A stretch of DNA of 42,175 nucleotides from CAWULT01 sp963923455 (GTDB taxonomy: Bacteria; Acidobacteriota; Vicinamibacteria; Vicinamibacterales; UBA2999), in NCBI GenBank assembly GCA_963923455.1, contig CAWULT010000031.1, positions 1 to 42,175 on the forward strand. The letters are read 5' to 3'. Under the pieces are notes generated by a model. The model saw only the letters and a list, made by a program, of their open reading frames with translations, was not told the DNA's origin and ran no database searches. Position 1 is the first letter of the stretch, and every line of letters begins with the position of its first letter. This document shows positions 25,398 to 33,656 of this stretch, piece by piece. The translations under genes and the position numbers were made by a program.

Positions 25398-25673
25398 TCA
25401 CTCCGCCCGTCCCTCGTCGAGGAACTGGCGCGGTTTCAGGGACACGAGCGGGTACTGGTACCGCAGCGCGACCACCAGTCCGTAGTAGTCGGCCTTCGCC
25501 ACCTCGCCGCGAACCAGGCGTCCGCGGAGACGGCGCAGCTCGAAGCGATACAGATCGCTGACGAACTCGTGCACGAGTTCGGGCGGCGTCGTCGCGCGCG
25601 GACGCACGCCATGCGCCTCGAGGGCCCGCAGCACGGCGGCCCGATACCGGTACGTGACCGCCCGCTCGCTCAC
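25398..25673 (-). CDS. 91-aa protein of unknown function
   Basis: A small soluble protein with high Arg content. It runs VSERAVTYRYRAAVLRALEA and has PPELVHEFVSDLYRFELRRL, a basic segment RGRLVRGEVAK, then DYYGLVVALRYQYPLVSLKP. It is probably all-helical, with no cysteine and no membrane segment. I recognise no known function. Reasons to accept it: codon use like its neighbours, a GTG start overlapping the upstream oxidoreductase stop as GTGA (25670-25673), and a stop that abuts the aminotransferase start. The aromatic-rich C-terminal half could bind a partner or ligand. Its position between a disulfide oxidoreductase and an aminotransferase gives no clear clue. Confidence 0.8.
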   Translation of the reverse strand: MSERAVTYRYRAAVLRALEAHGVRPRATTPPELVHEFVSDLYRFELRRLRGRLVRGEVAKADYYGLVVALRYQYPLVSLKPRQFLDEGRAE

Positions 25674-27148
25674 AGGCGCCGCCACAGCTCGAAGTACCGG
25701 CGCAGCGCCGCCGAGACGCCGGGAGTCAGCCGGGTCCGCCGGTACCGGTCGCCAGCCTGCCTGAGCGCCATTGCCACGGTGGGATATGGAAACACCGTCG
25801 CCGCGAGATCCGCAAGCCTGACGCCGCGGGCCATCGCGAGCGCCAGCAGGCCAATCATCTCGCCGGCCCGCGGCGCCACGACCGTCGCACCGACCAGACG
25901 CCCGCCGCGGTGCCAGACCCGGACGAAGCCGTCGACGTCGCCGTCGACGATCGCGCGATCGACCTCGTCGAGCGGCACGGTGACCGACACGGCGCCTGCC
26001 ATGGCGCCCCCCGCCGCGCCGGCGCCGACGTGCGCCACCTCGGGCGTCGTCAGCGTGCACCAGGGGACAGCCAGGGCGCTCGCGCGCCGCCGCCCGAAGA
26101 ACAGCGCGTTCTGGACCGCGATGCGCGCCATCGCGTCGGCGGCATGCGTGAACTGCCACGATCCACACACGTCGCCGGCGGCGAAGATCCGCGGGTTCGT
26201 CGTGCGCAGCCGGTCGTCGACGACCACGCCGCCGGCCGCGCGCGCCACGCCGGCCGCGTCGAGCCCGAGACCATCCAGGGCCGGAGCGCGACCGGCCGCG
26301 ACGAGCAGGTGCGTCCCCTCGATCCGGCGCTCGCCGGCCGCGACCCGGATGCCTCCAGAGATTCCCATCACCGACGACGCCGGCGCCCCGACGCACACCT
26401 CCACGCCGTCGCGGGCCAGCCGCGCGGCCAGCACCGCGGAGGCGTCGGCATCGTCCCGCGGCAGCAGCCGCGGCCCGGCCTCGACGAGCGTCACACGGCT
26501 GCCGAGCCAGGCAAACGCCTGCGCCAGCTCGCAGCCAGCCGGGCCACCGCCGAGCACGACGAGGGCCTCGGGCAACCGCGGCAGGTCGAAGACACCCTCG
26601 CTCGTCAGGAACGGCACCTCGCGGAGACCGGGCAGATCCGGTACCCGCGGAGCGGCGCCGGTCGCGATCACCGCCCGCCGGAACACCGTCCGCCGCCCGT
26701 CGACGACCAGCGCCCGCGGCCCGTCGAACGCCGCGTGCCCGAAGACCACGTCGACGCCGAGTCCTGCCAGGCGAGCCGCCGCATCGTGCGGCGCGATGTC
26801 GGCGCGGCGCGCCCGGACCGAGGCCATCACCTCGCCGAACTCCACCCGCACGTCGGCCCGGACGCCGAACCGCGCCGCGGTGCGCGCCTCGTGCACGGCC
26901 CTCGCCGCGCGCAGCAGGGCCTTGGACGGCACGCACCCGGCATTGAGGCAGTCGCCGCCGAGTCGTGCGCGCTCGACGAGCAACACCCGGGCGCCAAGCG
27001 CCGCCGCCGCGGCGGCGCAGACCAGCCCGGCGGTGCCCCCGCCGATGACGGCGACGTCGTACGCCGGCCGCACCGTCGTCACCCATGCCGACGGCCGGAC
27101 GTGGGCGTCGCGCCGGCGATCGTGCGGGTCGGGCGGTGGATCGGCCAT
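25670..27148 (-). CDS. FAD-dependent pyridine nucleotide-disulfide oxidoreductase (mercuric reductase/lipoamide dehydrogenase type)
   Basis: A 492-aa flavoprotein disulfide reductase. FAD motif: VAVIGGGTAGLVCAAAAAAL. Redox pair C67 and C72 in GGDCLNAGCVPSK. The NAD(P) motif is VVLGGGPAGCELAQAFAWLG, and the second FAD motif is IFAAGDVCG. The C-terminal dimer domain has WCTLTTPEVAHVG but lacks the HxHPT motif of lipoamide dehydrogenase: the region reads AATVFPYPTVA, which is closer to the mercuric reductase-like group. There is no N-terminal heavy-metal domain and no C-terminal Cys pair, so it is not a true MerA. The substrate is unknown. The start at 27148 is uncertain. A GTG about 30 residues later (VTTVRPAYDVAVIGG) is an alternative that would place the FAD motif at the normal distance. 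Confidence 0.9.
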   Translation of the reverse strand: MADPPPDPHDRRRDAHVRPSAWVTTVRPAYDVAVIGGGTAGLVCAAAAAALGARVLLVERARLGGDCLNAGCVPSKALLRAARAVHEARTAARFGVRADVRVEFGEVMASVRARRADIAPHDAAARLAGLGVDVVFGHAAFDGPRALVVDGRRTVFRRAVIATGAAPRVPDLPGLREVPFLTSEGVFDLPRLPEALVVLGGGPAGCELAQAFAWLGSRVTLVEAGPRLLPRDDADASAVLAARLARDGVEVCVGAPASSVMGISGGIRVAAGERRIEGTHLLVAAGRAPALDGLGLDAAGVARAAGGVVVDDRLRTTNPRIFAAGDVCGSWQFTHAADAMARIAVQNALFFGRRRASALAVPWCTLTTPEVAHVGAGAAGGAMAGAVSVTVPLDEVDRAIVDGDVDGFVRVWHRGGRLVGATVVAPRAGEMIGLLALAMARGVRLADLAATVFPYPTVAMALRQAGDRYRRTRLTPGVSAALRRYFELWRRL

Positions 27149-27231
27149 CGTGGGCGTACGATACCGCACCACGCCTCACGGGGCCGACGCCCTCCCGCCG
27201 GGGCCGGCCCTCGGGCTACACTGAGAGAATC

Positions 27232-28386
27232 ATGAACGTAGGCCTGATCGGCTGGCGCGGCATGGTCGGATCCGTCCTCGTGCAGCGCATGCGCGAGGAG
27301 CGGGACTTCGACCACTTCGATCCCATCTTCTTCTCCACCACCCAGACGGGCGTGAAGGCGCCCGACGTGGGCAAGACCGCACCGGTGGTGAAGGACGCGA
27401 AGGATCTGGAGGCGCTGGCCGCCTGTGACGTCCTGATCTCCTGCCAGGGCGGTGACTACACCACCGAGATCCACCCGGCCCTCCGGAGGGCCGGGTGGAC
27501 CGGGTTCTGGATCGACGCGGCGTCGACGCTGCGGATGAAGGACGATGCCGTCATCGTGCTCGACCCGGTCAACCGCGCCGTGATCGACCGCGCGCTCGCG
27601 GCCGGCATCCGGGACTACATCGGAGGCAACTGCACGGTCAGCCTGATGCTCATGGCGATGACCGGGCTCTTCCGGGCGGGCCTGGTCGAGTGGGTTTCCG
27701 CGATGACCTACCAGGCGGCGTCCGGAGCCGGGGCCAAGAACATGCGCGAGCTGGTCGCGCAGATGGGCCACCTGCACGCCTCGGTCGCCGGGCCGCTGGC
27801 CGACCCGGCGTCCAGCATCCTCGCGATCGACCGCACGGTCACCGACACGCTGCGGTCCTCGTCGCTGCCGACGGCCGAGTTCGGCCACCCCCTCGCCGGG
27901 AGCCTGCTGCCCTGGATCGACAAGGACCTCGGCAACGGCCAGAGCAAGGAAGAGTGGAAGGCGATGGCCGAGGGGAACAAGATCCTCGGGCGCACCGCCA
28001 ACCCGATTCCCGTGGACGGCCTCTGCGTGCGCATCGGCGCGATGCGGTGCCACAGCCAGGCCCTCACCATCAAGCTGACCCAGGATCTGCCGCTCCCCGA
28101 GGTCGAGCAGTTGCTCGCCTCGGCCCACGAGTGGGCCTCGGTCGTGCCGAACCAGCGGGAGGCCTCGCTGCGCGAACTGACGCCGGCTGCGGTCACGGGC
28201 ACGCTCAAGACGCCGATCGGCCGCCTGCGGAGGCTCGCCATGGGGCCCGAGTACCTGTCCGCGTTCACGGTCGGCGACCAGCTCCTGTGGGGCGCGGCCG
28301 AGCCGCTGCGCCGCGTGCTGCGGATCATCCTGGCCGCGCCGGCGGCGCGGGAGCTTCCGGCCGCCAGCGGCGCTGCGCGCGGGTAG
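27232..28386 (+). CDS. asd: Aspartate-semialdehyde dehydrogenase
   Basis: A 384-aa enzyme that reduces aspartyl phosphate to aspartate semialdehyde, the branch point to Lys, Thr and Met. It is of the E. coli (proteobacterial) type: MNVGLIGWRGMVGSVLVQRM, FFSTTQTG, the active-site C134 in GGNCTVSLML (Cys135 in E. coli), YQAASGAGAKNM, and VPVDGLCVRIGAMRCHSQAL. Length is near that of E. coli (367), with a short Ala-rich tail. ATG 27232 is the natural start. It is divergent from the FAD oxidoreductase with 83 bp between. Its downstream gene is 180 bp away behind a hairpin, so it may be a single-gene unit. Confidence 0.96.
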   Translation: MNVGLIGWRGMVGSVLVQRMREERDFDHFDPIFFSTTQTGVKAPDVGKTAPVVKDAKDLEALAACDVLISCQGGDYTTEIHPALRRAGWTGFWIDAASTLRMKDDAVIVLDPVNRAVIDRALAAGIRDYIGGNCTVSLMLMAMTGLFRAGLVEWVSAMTYQAASGAGAKNMRELVAQMGHLHASVAGPLADPASSILAIDRTVTDTLRSSSLPTAEFGHPLAGSLLPWIDKDLGNGQSKEEWKAMAEGNKILGRTANPIPVDGLCVRIGAMRCHSQALTIKLTQDLPLPEVEQLLASAHEWASVVPNQREASLRELTPAAVTGTLKTPIGRLRRLAMGPEYLSAFTVGDQLLWGAAEPLRRVLRIILAAPAARELPAASGAARG

Positions 28387-28398
28387 GCGGTCCCCTTC

Positions 28399-28423
28399 CG
28401 GGCCTGGCGCATGGCCAGGCCCG
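28399..28423. terminator. Hairpin after asd
   Basis: A perfect 10-bp stem (28399-28408 with 28414-28423, arm CGGGCCTGGC) and a 5-nt loop, 12 bp after the asd stop. The T-run is weak (GTTT 7 nt later). It uses the same GCCAGGCCC word as the terminator at 23394, in swapped order. Confidence 0.6.
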
Positions 28424-28502
28424 CTGTCACGTTTCCGCGAATTCCGCATCTCTCCCTCGGCCCGCTCCTGCCGTTCACCAACGTGCTCTCCGCCGAACAG
28501 CG

Positions 28503-28517
28503 GCAGTGCGTCACTGC
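28503..28517. promoter_or_regulatory. Small inverted repeat upstream of the 28567 gene
   Basis: GCAGTG, 3 nt, CACTGC, flanked by GCG and GCCGC, which extend the symmetry imperfectly. It lies 50 bp before the start codon. It could be a leader hairpin or a protein site. The rest of the 180-bp gap shows no clear promoter. Confidence 0.3.
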
Positions 28518-28566
28518 ATAGCCGCCATCCCGCCGTCGAACGGTGCTCGTGAAAGGACTCCCTACC

Positions 28567-29019
28567 ATGCCCCGCACCGCCCAGGCCGCCCAGGGCCGCG
28601 GCCGGATGCAGCACGACGACGCGCACGACGCCGACATGGCCCTGTTCCACGCGCTGATCGACGACCGCGCCTCCATCCGCCGGACGGTGACGCGGCTGCC
28701 GGACGGCGTCGACACCGTGACCGAGTCCGACGACCCCGCGGTGGCGGCGCGCATCCGTGCGCACGTCGCCTCGATGGCCGCGCGTGTGGAACGCGCACGA
28801 CCGATCCACCAGCGCGACCCGCTCTTCCGGGCGATCTTCGAGCACGCGTCGGCCATCACGGTGCGACACGAGCCGACCTCGCGCGGCGTCCGGGTGATCG
28901 AGACGTCGACCGACCCGTACGTCGCCCGGCTCGTCCAGGCGCACGCCGAGGTCGTGTCGGGCTTCATCGCCAACGGCCGGTCTGAGATGATGAGAAACCA
29001 CGAGGTGCCGCCCCGCTAG
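28567..29019 (+). CDS. Hypothetical protein with conserved TESDDP and ETSTDPYV motifs
   Basis: A 150-aa soluble protein. After a short Gln/Gly-rich lead it reads MQHDDAHDADMALFHALIDD, TVTRLPDGVDTVTESDDP, AARIRAHVASMAARVERARP, RDPLFRAIFEHASAI, RGVRVIETSTDPYVARLV and AHAEVVSGFIANG, ending in HEVPPR. There are two related halves: a helix, then GV-TV/RV-ETS-DP, then a helix with HA/HV. This looks like an internal duplication. I recall proteins like it from several phyla, sometimes near haem or copper functions, but cannot name a function. Many histidines (HDDAHDADMALFH) invite a metal role, which is inference. The start is set by AAAGGA 9 nt upstream of ATG 28567. Confidence 0.82.
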   Translation: MPRTAQAAQGRGRMQHDDAHDADMALFHALIDDRASIRRTVTRLPDGVDTVTESDDPAVAARIRAHVASMAARVERARPIHQRDPLFRAIFEHASAITVRHEPTSRGVRVIETSTDPYVARLVQAHAEVVSGFIANGRSEMMRNHEVPPR

Positions 29020-29052
29020 GCGGCCGGCGGCATCTCCGCGGGGGAGGCTCGC

Positions 29053-29892
29053 GTGTTCACCGCCAACGTCGATCTCGATCGCTACTGCGCGCGGCTCGGG
29101 TACGCCGGGCCGCGCGAACCGAACCGGGCCACGCTCGCCGCCCTGCTCGAGGCCCACCCCGCGGCCATCCCATTCGAGAACCTGAACCCGCTGCTCGGGT
29201 GGGCCGTCCGCCTCGAGCCAGACGCGCTGCAGCGCAAGCTGCTGGACGAAGGGCGCGGCGGGTACTGCTACGAGCACAATCTGCTGCTCGGCCACGTGCT
29301 GACGGCGATGGGGTTCGACGTCTCGACGCTGGCCGCCCGCGTCCATTGGAACGTACCGGCCGCCGAACTGCGGCCGCGGACGCACCTGGCGCTACGAGTC
29401 GTGCTCGACGGAATCCCGTACCTGGTCGATGCCGGCTTCGGGGGACCAGGACCGACCGGGCCCCTCCGGCTGGAGCCCGACACCACACAGCCCACGCCGC
29501 ACGACCGCTACCGCCTCGTCCACGACGGCGGCACCTGGCGCCTCGACGTCGACCTGCCGTCCGGCTGGACCGCCCTCTACGGGTTCGCGCCCGAGCCCAG
29601 CCCGATGGTCGACTGCGAAGTGGGCAACTGGTACGTGTCCACCCATCCCCGCTCGATCTTCGTGACCACGCTGATGGCGGCGCGCTCGGTGCCGGGCCGC
29701 CGTGTGACGCTGCGCAACCAGGACCTGACCATCCGCGGAACGGACGGGCGGGTGAGCCACCGGCAGCTCGGCGGCCCCGCGGAGATTCGCGCCGTGCTGA
29801 CGGAGACGTTCGGCGTCCGCGTGCCGGACGCACCCGGCCTCGACGACGCGCTGGCGCGGGTCTGTGCCGGGGGGGCCTCCCAGGCACGCTGA
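29053..29892 (+). CDS. nat: Arylamine N-acetyltransferase
   Basis: A 279-aa cysteine acyltransferase that moves acetyl from acetyl-CoA to arylamines, hydrazines or related acceptors. The catalytic triad is clear: C72 in GRGGYCYEHN, H111 in RTHLALRV, and D126 in YLVDAGFGG. The spacing matches Salmonella NAT (C69, H107, D122). FENLNPLL near residue 42 and NWYVSTHPRS later are also typical. The start is GTG 29053, with GGGGAGG at 29041-29047, five nt upstream. In some bacteria NATs join amide bonds in natural products, but no such cluster is seen here. It is 33 bp after the 28567 gene and convergent with the MarC gene (16-bp gap). Confidence 0.95.
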   Translation: MFTANVDLDRYCARLGYAGPREPNRATLAALLEAHPAAIPFENLNPLLGWAVRLEPDALQRKLLDEGRGGYCYEHNLLLGHVLTAMGFDVSTLAARVHWNVPAAELRPRTHLALRVVLDGIPYLVDAGFGGPGPTGPLRLEPDTTQPTPHDRYRLVHDGGTWRLDVDLPSGWTALYGFAPEPSPMVDCEVGNWYVSTHPRSIFVTTLMAARSVPGRRVTLRNQDLTIRGTDGRVSHRQLGGPAEIRAVLTETFGVRVPDAPGLDDALARVCAGGASQAR

Positions 29893-29908
29893 CGTCGCGC
29901 CGGGAGGC

Positions 29909-30493
29909 TCAGCCCCGGGACGTGAGATACGCGCCGACGCCGTCCAGGACCATCTGGACGGACACCATCACGAGCAGGATCCCCATCAGCCGCTCGAGCG
30001 CGTTCGCGCCGCGCGGCCCCAACAGGCGGAAGACGGCGGTCGACGCCCCCAGGACCACTGCCGTGACGAGCCACGACAGCCCGACGGCGGCCGCCACCGT
30101 CCAGACGCCGTTCTTCTGGGCCAGCAGAATCACCGTCGAAATCGCCCCGGGCCCGGCGATGAGGGGCATCGCGATGGGCACGACGAGTGGGTCCTCGAAG
30201 GCCTCGTCGTCGATCACCCGGCGCGCCGGGAACACCATGCCGAGCGCGATCATGAACAGCACGATCCCGCCCGCAATGCCCAGGGTGTACGGCTGCAGCC
30301 CGAGGGCCCCCAGGATGGCGCCGCCGGCGAACACGAAGATCAGCAGGATCAGCAGCGCGATCAGGCTCTCGCGCACGATGATCCGGCGGCGGCGCGCCGG
30401 CGCGTGCGCGCGCAGGAGCGTGTTCAGCGTCACCAGGTTGCCGAACGGGTCCAGCACGATGAACAGCAGCAACGCGACGGAGAACACGGCCAT
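29909..30493 (-). CDS. MarC/YhgN-family integral membrane protein
   Basis: A 194-aa inner-membrane protein with six predicted helices. It follows E. coli YhgN throughout: LLLFIVLDPFGNL, RRRRIIVRESLIALLILLIF, GIAGGIVLFMIALGMVFP, EDPLVVPIAMPLIAGPGAIS and GANALERLMGILLVMVSVQM. The function of the family is not settled; the old link of MarC to multiple antibiotic resistance is not supported by later work. It starts 2 bp after the stop of the deaminase gene, so the two are coupled. Confidence 0.93.
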   Translation of the reverse strand: MAVFSVALLLFIVLDPFGNLVTLNTLLRAHAPARRRRIIVRESLIALLILLIFVFAGGAILGALGLQPYTLGIAGGIVLFMIALGMVFPARRVIDDEAFEDPLVVPIAMPLIAGPGAISTVILLAQKNGVWTVAAAVGLSWLVTAVVLGASTAVFRLLGPRGANALERLMGILLVMVSVQMVLDGVGAYLTSRG

Positions 30494-30495
30494 GC

Positions 30496-30966
30496 TCAGT
30501 CTCCGGAGGCCGCCGGCCTCCGCATCAGATACGGTTCCAGGAACGCCCGCACGGCCGGCTGCAGCACGCCGACCTCGACGGCCACGCCGGCGTCACGCAG
30601 CAGCTGCACGCCCCGGCCGTCGTTCCGCGGGTCGGGGTCGAGCACGCCGACGTACACGATGCCGGGTGCCCGCTCGACGAGCGCCCGCGCGCAGGATGGC
30701 GTCCGGCCCTGGAACGAGCACGGCTCGAGGGTGACGAACACCGAGAGCCGGCGCGGATCGCCGTCGTAGCGCAGCGCCGCCAGCGCCGACGCCTCGGCGT
30801 GCGGACTGCCGGGCGGGCCCGTGTAGCCGCGCGCGAGGACGTGGCCGTCCGCGACGATGACGCACCCCACGGGCGGATTCGGCCGGCAGTGCGGCAGCGC
30901 CTGGCGGCTCTCGGCCAGCGCCTCGGCCATGAATCGCTCGGTGTCAGCCGTGGAGAGGTCGCGCAT
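30496..30966 (-). CDS. Stand-alone RibD-type deaminase (riboflavin biosynthesis)
   Basis: A 156-aa zinc deaminase of the cytidine-deaminase fold. Seen: RPNPPVGCVIVADGHVLARG, the zinc and proton-shuttle motif PHAE (H56, E58), and TLEPCSFQGRTPSC (C83, C92), all diagnostic of the N-terminal deaminase half of RibD. The VYVGVLDPDPRNDGRGVQLL segment also fits. It ends where the reductase half of RibD would begin. So it should deaminate the diaminopyrimidine intermediate of riboflavin synthesis, and a separate reductase must exist elsewhere, or else it acts on another substrate. The start at 30966 is preferred over 30996, whose extra residues look unrelated to the family. Confidence 0.86.
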   Translation of the reverse strand: MRDLSTADTERFMAEALAESRQALPHCRPNPPVGCVIVADGHVLARGYTGPPGSPHAEASALAALRYDGDPRRLSVFVTLEPCSFQGRTPSCARALVERAPGIVYVGVLDPDPRNDGRGVQLLRDAGVAVEVGVLQPAVRAFLEPYLMRRPAASGD

Positions 30967-31048
30967 CGGCAAGAGGCGTCCGGCGCATGCTAGCACGCAG
31001 CCCGCGCGACGGGCCGCCTCCGGTGCGGACGCGGGCGCCCGAAACGGA

Positions 31049-31084
31049 CGAGGGGCGGGCCCGCCACCGCGAACCCGCCCCTCG
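31049..31084 (-). terminator. Terminator hairpin of ahcY
   Basis: A perfect 11-bp stem (31049-31059 with 31074-31084, arm CGAGGGGCGGG) with a 14-nt loop, starting 22 bp after the ahcY stop on the minus strand. A short TCCGTTTC follows, so the T-run is weak. Confidence 0.65.
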
Positions 31085-31105
31085 AGACCGTCCGACCGCC
31101 GCGAA

Positions 31106-32602
<1,497 letters not shown>

Positions 32603-32628
32603 TCCGTTTCTCCTCTACTCCTCGTGAA

Positions 32629-33564
32629 CTACTGCTTGACACCTATCGCTGCGAACAACGCCGGCCCCTTCGCGTCGGGATCCGCCGGCACCATCCTGAC
32701 CCGCACGTCGGTGAATCCCGCGCTGGTGAGGAACCTCGTGATCTGCTTGTCCGAGAACCCGAGCCACACGTGGCCCATCTGCTGCTGGTACTCCTCGCGC
32801 TCGTGGGGCAGCATGTCCACGACCAGCGCGCGTCCGCCCGGCCGGACCACCCGGCCGACCTCGACGAGGGCGGTCGACGGGTCGGGCGAGTAGTGCAGCA
32901 CGAGCGACAGCACGGCGGCATCGAGCTCGCCGTCTGCGATCGGCAGGCGCTCCAGATCGCCCCGCCGCAGGTCCACGTTCGTCGCCCCGTCGAGCCGCAG
33001 GCGGGCGGCATCGAGCATGTCTTCGGAGCTGTCGACCGCAATCACCCGGCGGGCGTAGGGCGCGACCACTTCGGTCAGCTGCCCCGTGCCGCACCCCAGG
33101 TCGCCGACCACGATGGCCGGATCGATGAGCCCGAGCACGGCCCAGAGGAAGAACGAGTCGCCGAACAGGTCCACGCGGATGCGGTCCCACCCGGCCGCGG
33201 CGGTCGCGAAGAACTCCTGCGACTTGGTCCGGCGGCGGGCCAGCACCCCCTGCAGCCGGTGGTCGTCCTGTCCTGCCGCCGACGTCGCGGCCACCTGCTC
33301 ACGAATGAGCGGCCACAACTTCCGGGCGCCGGGGTCCAAGTCGTCGGCCGGCATCGTGTAGAACCGGCTCGTGCCGTCCCGCCGGGACGTGACCCAGTCG
33401 TCGTCGGCCAGGGTCTTCAGGTGTCGGCTGACGCTCGACTGCGGCATCTGGAGCACCGTGCACAGCTCCGAGACGGTCAGTTCGTGCCGCTCGAGCAGCA
33501 GCAGCATCCGACACCGGGTCGGATCCGACAGGGCGGTCATGTGCTCGAGGATGGGCGCAACCAT
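32629..33564 (-). CDS. ArsR-family regulator fused to a class I methyltransferase domain (SahR-like)
   Basis: A 311-aa two-domain protein. Residues 1-90 form an ArsR winged helix (MTALSDPTRCRMLLLLERHE, LTVSELCTVLQMPQSSVSRH with LKTLADDDWV, then a wing RRDGTSRFYTM). Residues 110-311 are a SAM-binding Rossmann domain: VGDLGCGTGQL at about 150, VIAVDSSEDMLDAAR, LPIADGELDAAVLSLVLHY and VRPGGRALVVDM. Known, from memory: SahR regulators of proteobacteria belong to the ArsR family, respond to S-adenosylhomocysteine and control methyl-cycle genes. Being directly upstream of ahcY makes that role likely here. No ribosome site precedes ATG 33564, and the predicted transcript start is close to it, so the mRNA may have almost no leader. 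M9 is an alternative start. The methyltransferase part may be a sensor with no catalytic role. Confidence 0.9.
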   Translation of the reverse strand: MVAPILEHMTALSDPTRCRMLLLLERHELTVSELCTVLQMPQSSVSRHLKTLADDDWVTSRRDGTSRFYTMPADDLDPGARKLWPLIREQVAATSAAGQDDHRLQGVLARRRTKSQEFFATAAAGWDRIRVDLFGDSFFLWAVLGLIDPAIVVGDLGCGTGQLTEVVAPYARRVIAVDSSEDMLDAARLRLDGATNVDLRRGDLERLPIADGELDAAVLSLVLHYSPDPSTALVEVGRVVRPGGRALVVDMLPHEREEYQQQMGHVWLGFSDKQITRFLTSAGFTDVRVRMVPADPDAKGPALFAAIGVKQ

Positions 33565-33585
33565 TAATCCGTCTATCCGGATTAA
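33564..33585. promoter_or_regulatory. Palindromic operator at the ArsR-methyltransferase/ahcY promoter
   Basis: A perfect 8-bp palindrome: TTAATCCG, 6 nt, CGGATTAA. It runs from the first base of the start codon back to the edge of the -10 box. It is AT-rich in a GC-rich background and symmetric, as expected for a dimeric ArsR-type repressor acting on its own gene. No second copy was noticed elsewhere in the window. Confidence 0.7.
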
Positions 33586-33614
33586 AGGCTACACGCCATT
33601 TTTCCTACCGTCAA
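33586..33614 (-). promoter_or_regulatory. Promoter of the regulator-ahcY operon
   Basis: On the minus strand the -35 is TTGACG (33609-33614), followed by a 17-bp spacer and the -10 TAGCCT (33586-33591). The -10 directly abuts the palindrome at 33564-33585, so transcription should start inside it. A repressor bound there would block the promoter. Confidence 0.6.
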
Positions 33615-33656
33615 GACAGGGCCCCCCGACAGATCCGTCATCGGGCCGGGTCGGCC

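Noticed and set aside
25670..27148. True mercuric reductase (merA)
   Set aside because: No N-terminal metal-binding domain, no C-terminal cysteine pair and no mer neighbours; only the flavoprotein core is shared.
29909..30493. Antibiotic-resistance gene marC
   Set aside because: The sequence follows YhgN, and the resistance role of MarC-family proteins is not supported.
33565..33656. SAM or SAH riboswitch ahead of the regulator-ahcY operon
   Set aside because: The gap is too short for the known classes, no matching paired elements are visible, and the predicted transcript starts almost at the ATG.
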